A stretch of 64,000 bases of DNA from NCBI RefSeq assembly GCF_015751905.1, contig NZ_JADOUF010000001.1:310001-374000 (forward strand), given 5' to 3'. Made by a program: the position numbers and the translations under genes. The notes beneath the pieces were generated by a model, which saw only the letters and a program-made list of their open reading frames with translations, was not told the DNA's origin and searched no databases. This stretch comes from Longispora fulva. Lineage in GTDB: Bacteria > Actinomycetota > Actinomycetes > Mycobacteriales > Micromonosporaceae. Shown one piece after another: positions 61,893-64,000 of this stretch (position 1 is its first letter; every line of letters begins with the position of its first letter).

Positions 61893-64000
61893 ATGACCAT
61901 CCCCTCACTGCCGTCCGATGCCGCCGGCCCGGCCCGGCGAACGCCGTCGCGCCGATCGATGTTGAAGGCAGCCGGCGTGGCCGGTGCCGCCATGACACTC
62001 GGCGGACTGCGGGCCTTCGACGCCCAGGCCCGAGTGGCCGGACCCGCTGCGCTGTCGCTGGTCCCGGAGGCGCAGGCGACGAGACTGTGGTACCCGACCC
62101 CGGCCGCCGAGTCGGCGATCATCACCCAGGGCCTGCCCGTCGGCAACGGTCGCATCGGTGGCCTGATCGGCGGGGACCCGTCGCGGGACTTCCTGTGGCT
62201 GACCGACACCACGCTGTGGACCGGCGGCCTCAACGCGTCGCTGGGCGGGGACGGGCAGTTCCCGTACGACAGCGCGAGTTTCGGCACCTTCACGATGCTG
62301 GCCAAGGCATACGTCTCCGTACCGGCGCACACGATCGGCGCGATCAGCGGCTACCAGCGGGCCCTCGACCTGAGCAACGGCATCGTGACCACGTCCTACA
62401 CGTACCAGGGTGTGACGTACCGGCGGGAGATGTTCGCCAGCTACCCCGACGACGTGATCGTGATCCGCCTGACCCAGACCGGCGGTGGGTCCTACACCGG
62501 CTCGGTCAGCCTCAACGGGATGCACGGCGAGACGACCACCGCCGACGGGACCACCAGGACCGCCTCCTTCTCCGCCACCCTGTCCAACGGCCTGCGGTAC
62601 GCCGCCGCCGTCACCGCTGCGGGCACCGGCGGAACGGCCGCGACGAGCGGTAACACCGTGACCTTCACCGGCTGCTCCGAGGTGGTTGTCGTCGTGTCCG
62701 GTGGCACGAACTACACGCCGGACGCCGCTGCGGCGTTCAAGAACGCGGCCCTGGACCCCTGGGCCGTCGCGGTGTCCAAGGCGACCACGGCGAAGAACAT
62801 CGCCGGCGCGACGTTGCTGGCCACCCACACCGGCGACTACCAGGCCCTGCACGACACGGTCACCGTCAACCTCGGCGTGTCCTCGGCGACCCAGACATCC
62901 AAGGACACCTGGGCGAGACTGCAGGCGCGCGCGTCCTCCGGCATTCCCGACCCGGAGCTGGAGGCCAGCTACCTGCACTTCGGCCGCTACCTCGCGATCA
63001 CCTCCTCGCGCGGCAGTGTCCCCACGAACCTGCAGGGCATGTGGATCGACCGCCCCGACCCGGACTGGATGAGCGACTACCACACCAACATCAACCTGCA
63101 GATGAACTACTGGCTCGCCGACCGCGCCGGCCTGGCCCCGACGTTCATGGCGCTGGCCGACTACTGCGTGTCCCAGCTGTCGTCGTGGACCACCCAGACG
63201 CAGCGCTTCTTCAACGACTCCCGCAACCGCTACCGCAACTCCAACGGCCGGATCGCCGGCTGGACCGTGGCCACCTCCGCCAACATCTACGGTGGCCTGG
63301 GCTGGGACTGGAACGCGCCAGGCAACGCCTGGCTGTGCATGAACCTGTGGGAGCACTACCAGTACACGAACGACGCGGCCTACCTGAACAAGATCTATCC
63401 GCTGCTCAAGGGCGCCGTCCAGTTCTGGGAGGCCCGGCTGATCACCACCACCGTCAACGGGGCAACGGTCCTCATCGACGACACCGACTGGTCCCCGGAA
63501 CACGGCCCGTACGTCAAGGGCGTCACCTACGCCCAGGAACTCGTCTGGGCCCTGTTCGACCTCTACCGCAAAGCCAGCGCGGCCCTGGGCCGCGACGTCG
63601 CCTACGCGCAGACCATCGCCGGCCTGCAGAACCAGCTCTACCTGCCCGTCGTCAGCCCCACCACCGGCTGGCTCGAGGAGTGGATGTCCCCGGACAACCT
63701 CGGCGAGACCCAGCACCGGCACCTGTCCCCGCTCGTGGGCCTGTTCCCAGGCGACCGGATCACGGCCGACGGCAGCCCGGCGGCACTGCTCACCGGCGTG
63801 CGCAACCTGCTCACCGCCCGGGGCGAGGGCGGCTACGGTTGGGCCACGGCATGGCGGTCCGTCTGCTGGGCCAGGCTCAAGGACTCCGCCAAGGCCTATC
63901 AGATGCTGATGGTCAACCTGCGGCCGTCGATCAACGGCAGCGCCGGCACCTCGCAGAACTTCTTCGACATCTACGGCGGCGGCAGCAAGCCCATTTTCGA
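61893..64000 (+). CDS. Secreted GH95 alpha-L-fucosidase/galactosidase, second copy (3' end outside window)
   Basis: About 702 residues visible and open at the right edge. A Tat-like signal (RRSMLKAAG near residues 21-29) leads into a GH95 domain closely similar to the protein at 9890. The catalytic motifs are canonical: N399-I-N401 (TNINLQMNYW) and general acid Glu536 (DWSPEHG); the equivalent of Asp702 lies beyond the edge. GGAGGA 6 nt before the ATG fixes the start. No GntR-type palindrome is seen upstream, so this copy is probably controlled differently, with the GH59 and propeller genes. Whether it has a lectin tail is not visible. Confidence 0.9.
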   Translation, partial: MTIPSLPSDAAGPARRTPSRRSMLKAAGVAGAAMTLGGLRAFDAQARVAGPAALSLVPEAQATRLWYPTPAAESAIITQGLPVGNGRIGGLIGGDPSRDFLWLTDTTLWTGGLNASLGGDGQFPYDSASFGTFTMLAKAYVSVPAHTIGAISGYQRALDLSNGIVTTSYTYQGVTYRREMFASYPDDVIVIRLTQTGGGSYTGSVSLNGMHGETTTADGTTRTASFSATLSNGLRYAAAVTAAGTGGTAATSGNTVTFTGCSEVVVVVSGGTNYTPDAAAAFKNAALDPWAVAVSKATTAKNIAGATLLATHTGDYQALHDTVTVNLGVSSATQTSKDTWARLQARASSGIPDPELEASYLHFGRYLAITSSRGSVPTNLQGMWIDRPDPDWMSDYHTNINLQMNYWLADRAGLAPTFMALADYCVSQLSSWTTQTQRFFNDSRNRYRNSNGRIAGWTVATSANIYGGLGWDWNAPGNAWLCMNLWEHYQYTNDAAYLNKIYPLLKGAVQFWEARLITTTVNGATVLIDDTDWSPEHGPYVKGVTYAQELVWALFDLYRKASAALGRDVAYAQTIAGLQNQLYLPVVSPTTGWLEEWMSPDNLGETQHRHLSPLVGLFPGDRITADGSPAALLTGVRNLLTARGEGGYGWATAWRSVCWARLKDSAKAYQMLMVNLRPSINGSAGTSQNFFDIYGGGSKPIF

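Noticed and set aside
1-64000. Insertion sequences, integrases, attachment sites, CRISPR arrays, tRNA or rRNA genes
   Set aside because: No transposase or integrase motif, no regularly spaced repeats and no tRNA-like cloverleaf were noticed; a tRNAscan or ISfinder run would be needed to exclude small remnants.

Overview
The window is about 70 % G+C. It carries many secreted, lectin-tailed glycosidases with Tat or Sec signals, RbsA-type sugar ABC transporters, FCD-GntR, ROK, LacI, RpiR and LysR regulators, and leaderless promoters with TANNNT boxes 7-8 nt before the start codon. This points to a high-GC Gram-positive actinomycete, probably a soil or plant-litter saprophyte of the Micromonosporaceae/Streptomyces kind; the species cannot be named from sequence alone. 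No rRNA, tRNA, CRISPR array, transposase or phage gene was seen.

Layout. 1-3604: tail of a secreted repeat-module protein, then a threonine synthase divergent from an RpiR regulator and RidA. 3613-9660: S1 protease, a NarL-type two-component pair divergent from a two-gene ABC exporter, and a decayed small secreted gene. 9831-29373: an L-fucose locus. 29531-33351: LysR/DUF1330, a VOC protein and a DUF4419 protein. 33712-41122: a second sugar ABC transporter operon (sugar-isomerase-like protein, Gfo/Idh dehydrogenase, binding protein, permease, ATPase) divergent from a ROK regulator. 41195-46879: secreted PQQ-type sugar dehydrogenase, ThuA/discoidin protein and a prenyl diphosphate synthase. 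46910-49141: GGDEF/HD-GYP protein. 49277-55207: a degenerate fuconate-dehydratase paralogue divergent from a LacI regulator, a second RpiR regulator, a membrane-anchored protein and a metallopeptidase. 56076-64000: GH59, a beta-propeller protein and a second GH95 enzyme cut by the right edge.

The fucose locus is the best-defined system. Two secreted fucosidases (GH95 with a ricin-type lectin, GH29 with two discoidin domains) can release fucose. A lipoprotein-dependent ABC transporter can import it. A mutarotase, aldo-keto reductase (fucose dehydrogenase), lactonase, fuconate dehydratase, SDR dehydrogenase and FAH-family hydrolase match the non-phosphorylative route to pyruvate plus L-lactate, and LutABC can oxidise the L-lactate to pyruvate. 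Ten minus-strand genes from 28583 to 19074 are overlapping or closely spaced. A 12-bp palindrome, ATCCTATAGGAT with at most one mismatch, sits at four promoters (both fucosidases, the dehydratase, and the transporter-operon/GntR divergent promoter), so the FCD-type GntR protein at 28681 is the likely local regulator.

Three further points stand out. The fuconate-dehydratase paralogue at 49277 keeps the fold residues but has lost both KxK lysines, the catalytic His and a metal-binding Asp. Two secreted carbohydrate-active genes, at 41595 and 56378, share a homologous ~220-nt non-coding leader that can form two mutually exclusive hairpins. A 690-bp Ig-plus-ricin module is duplicated without indels at the ends of the genes at 56378 and 59254.
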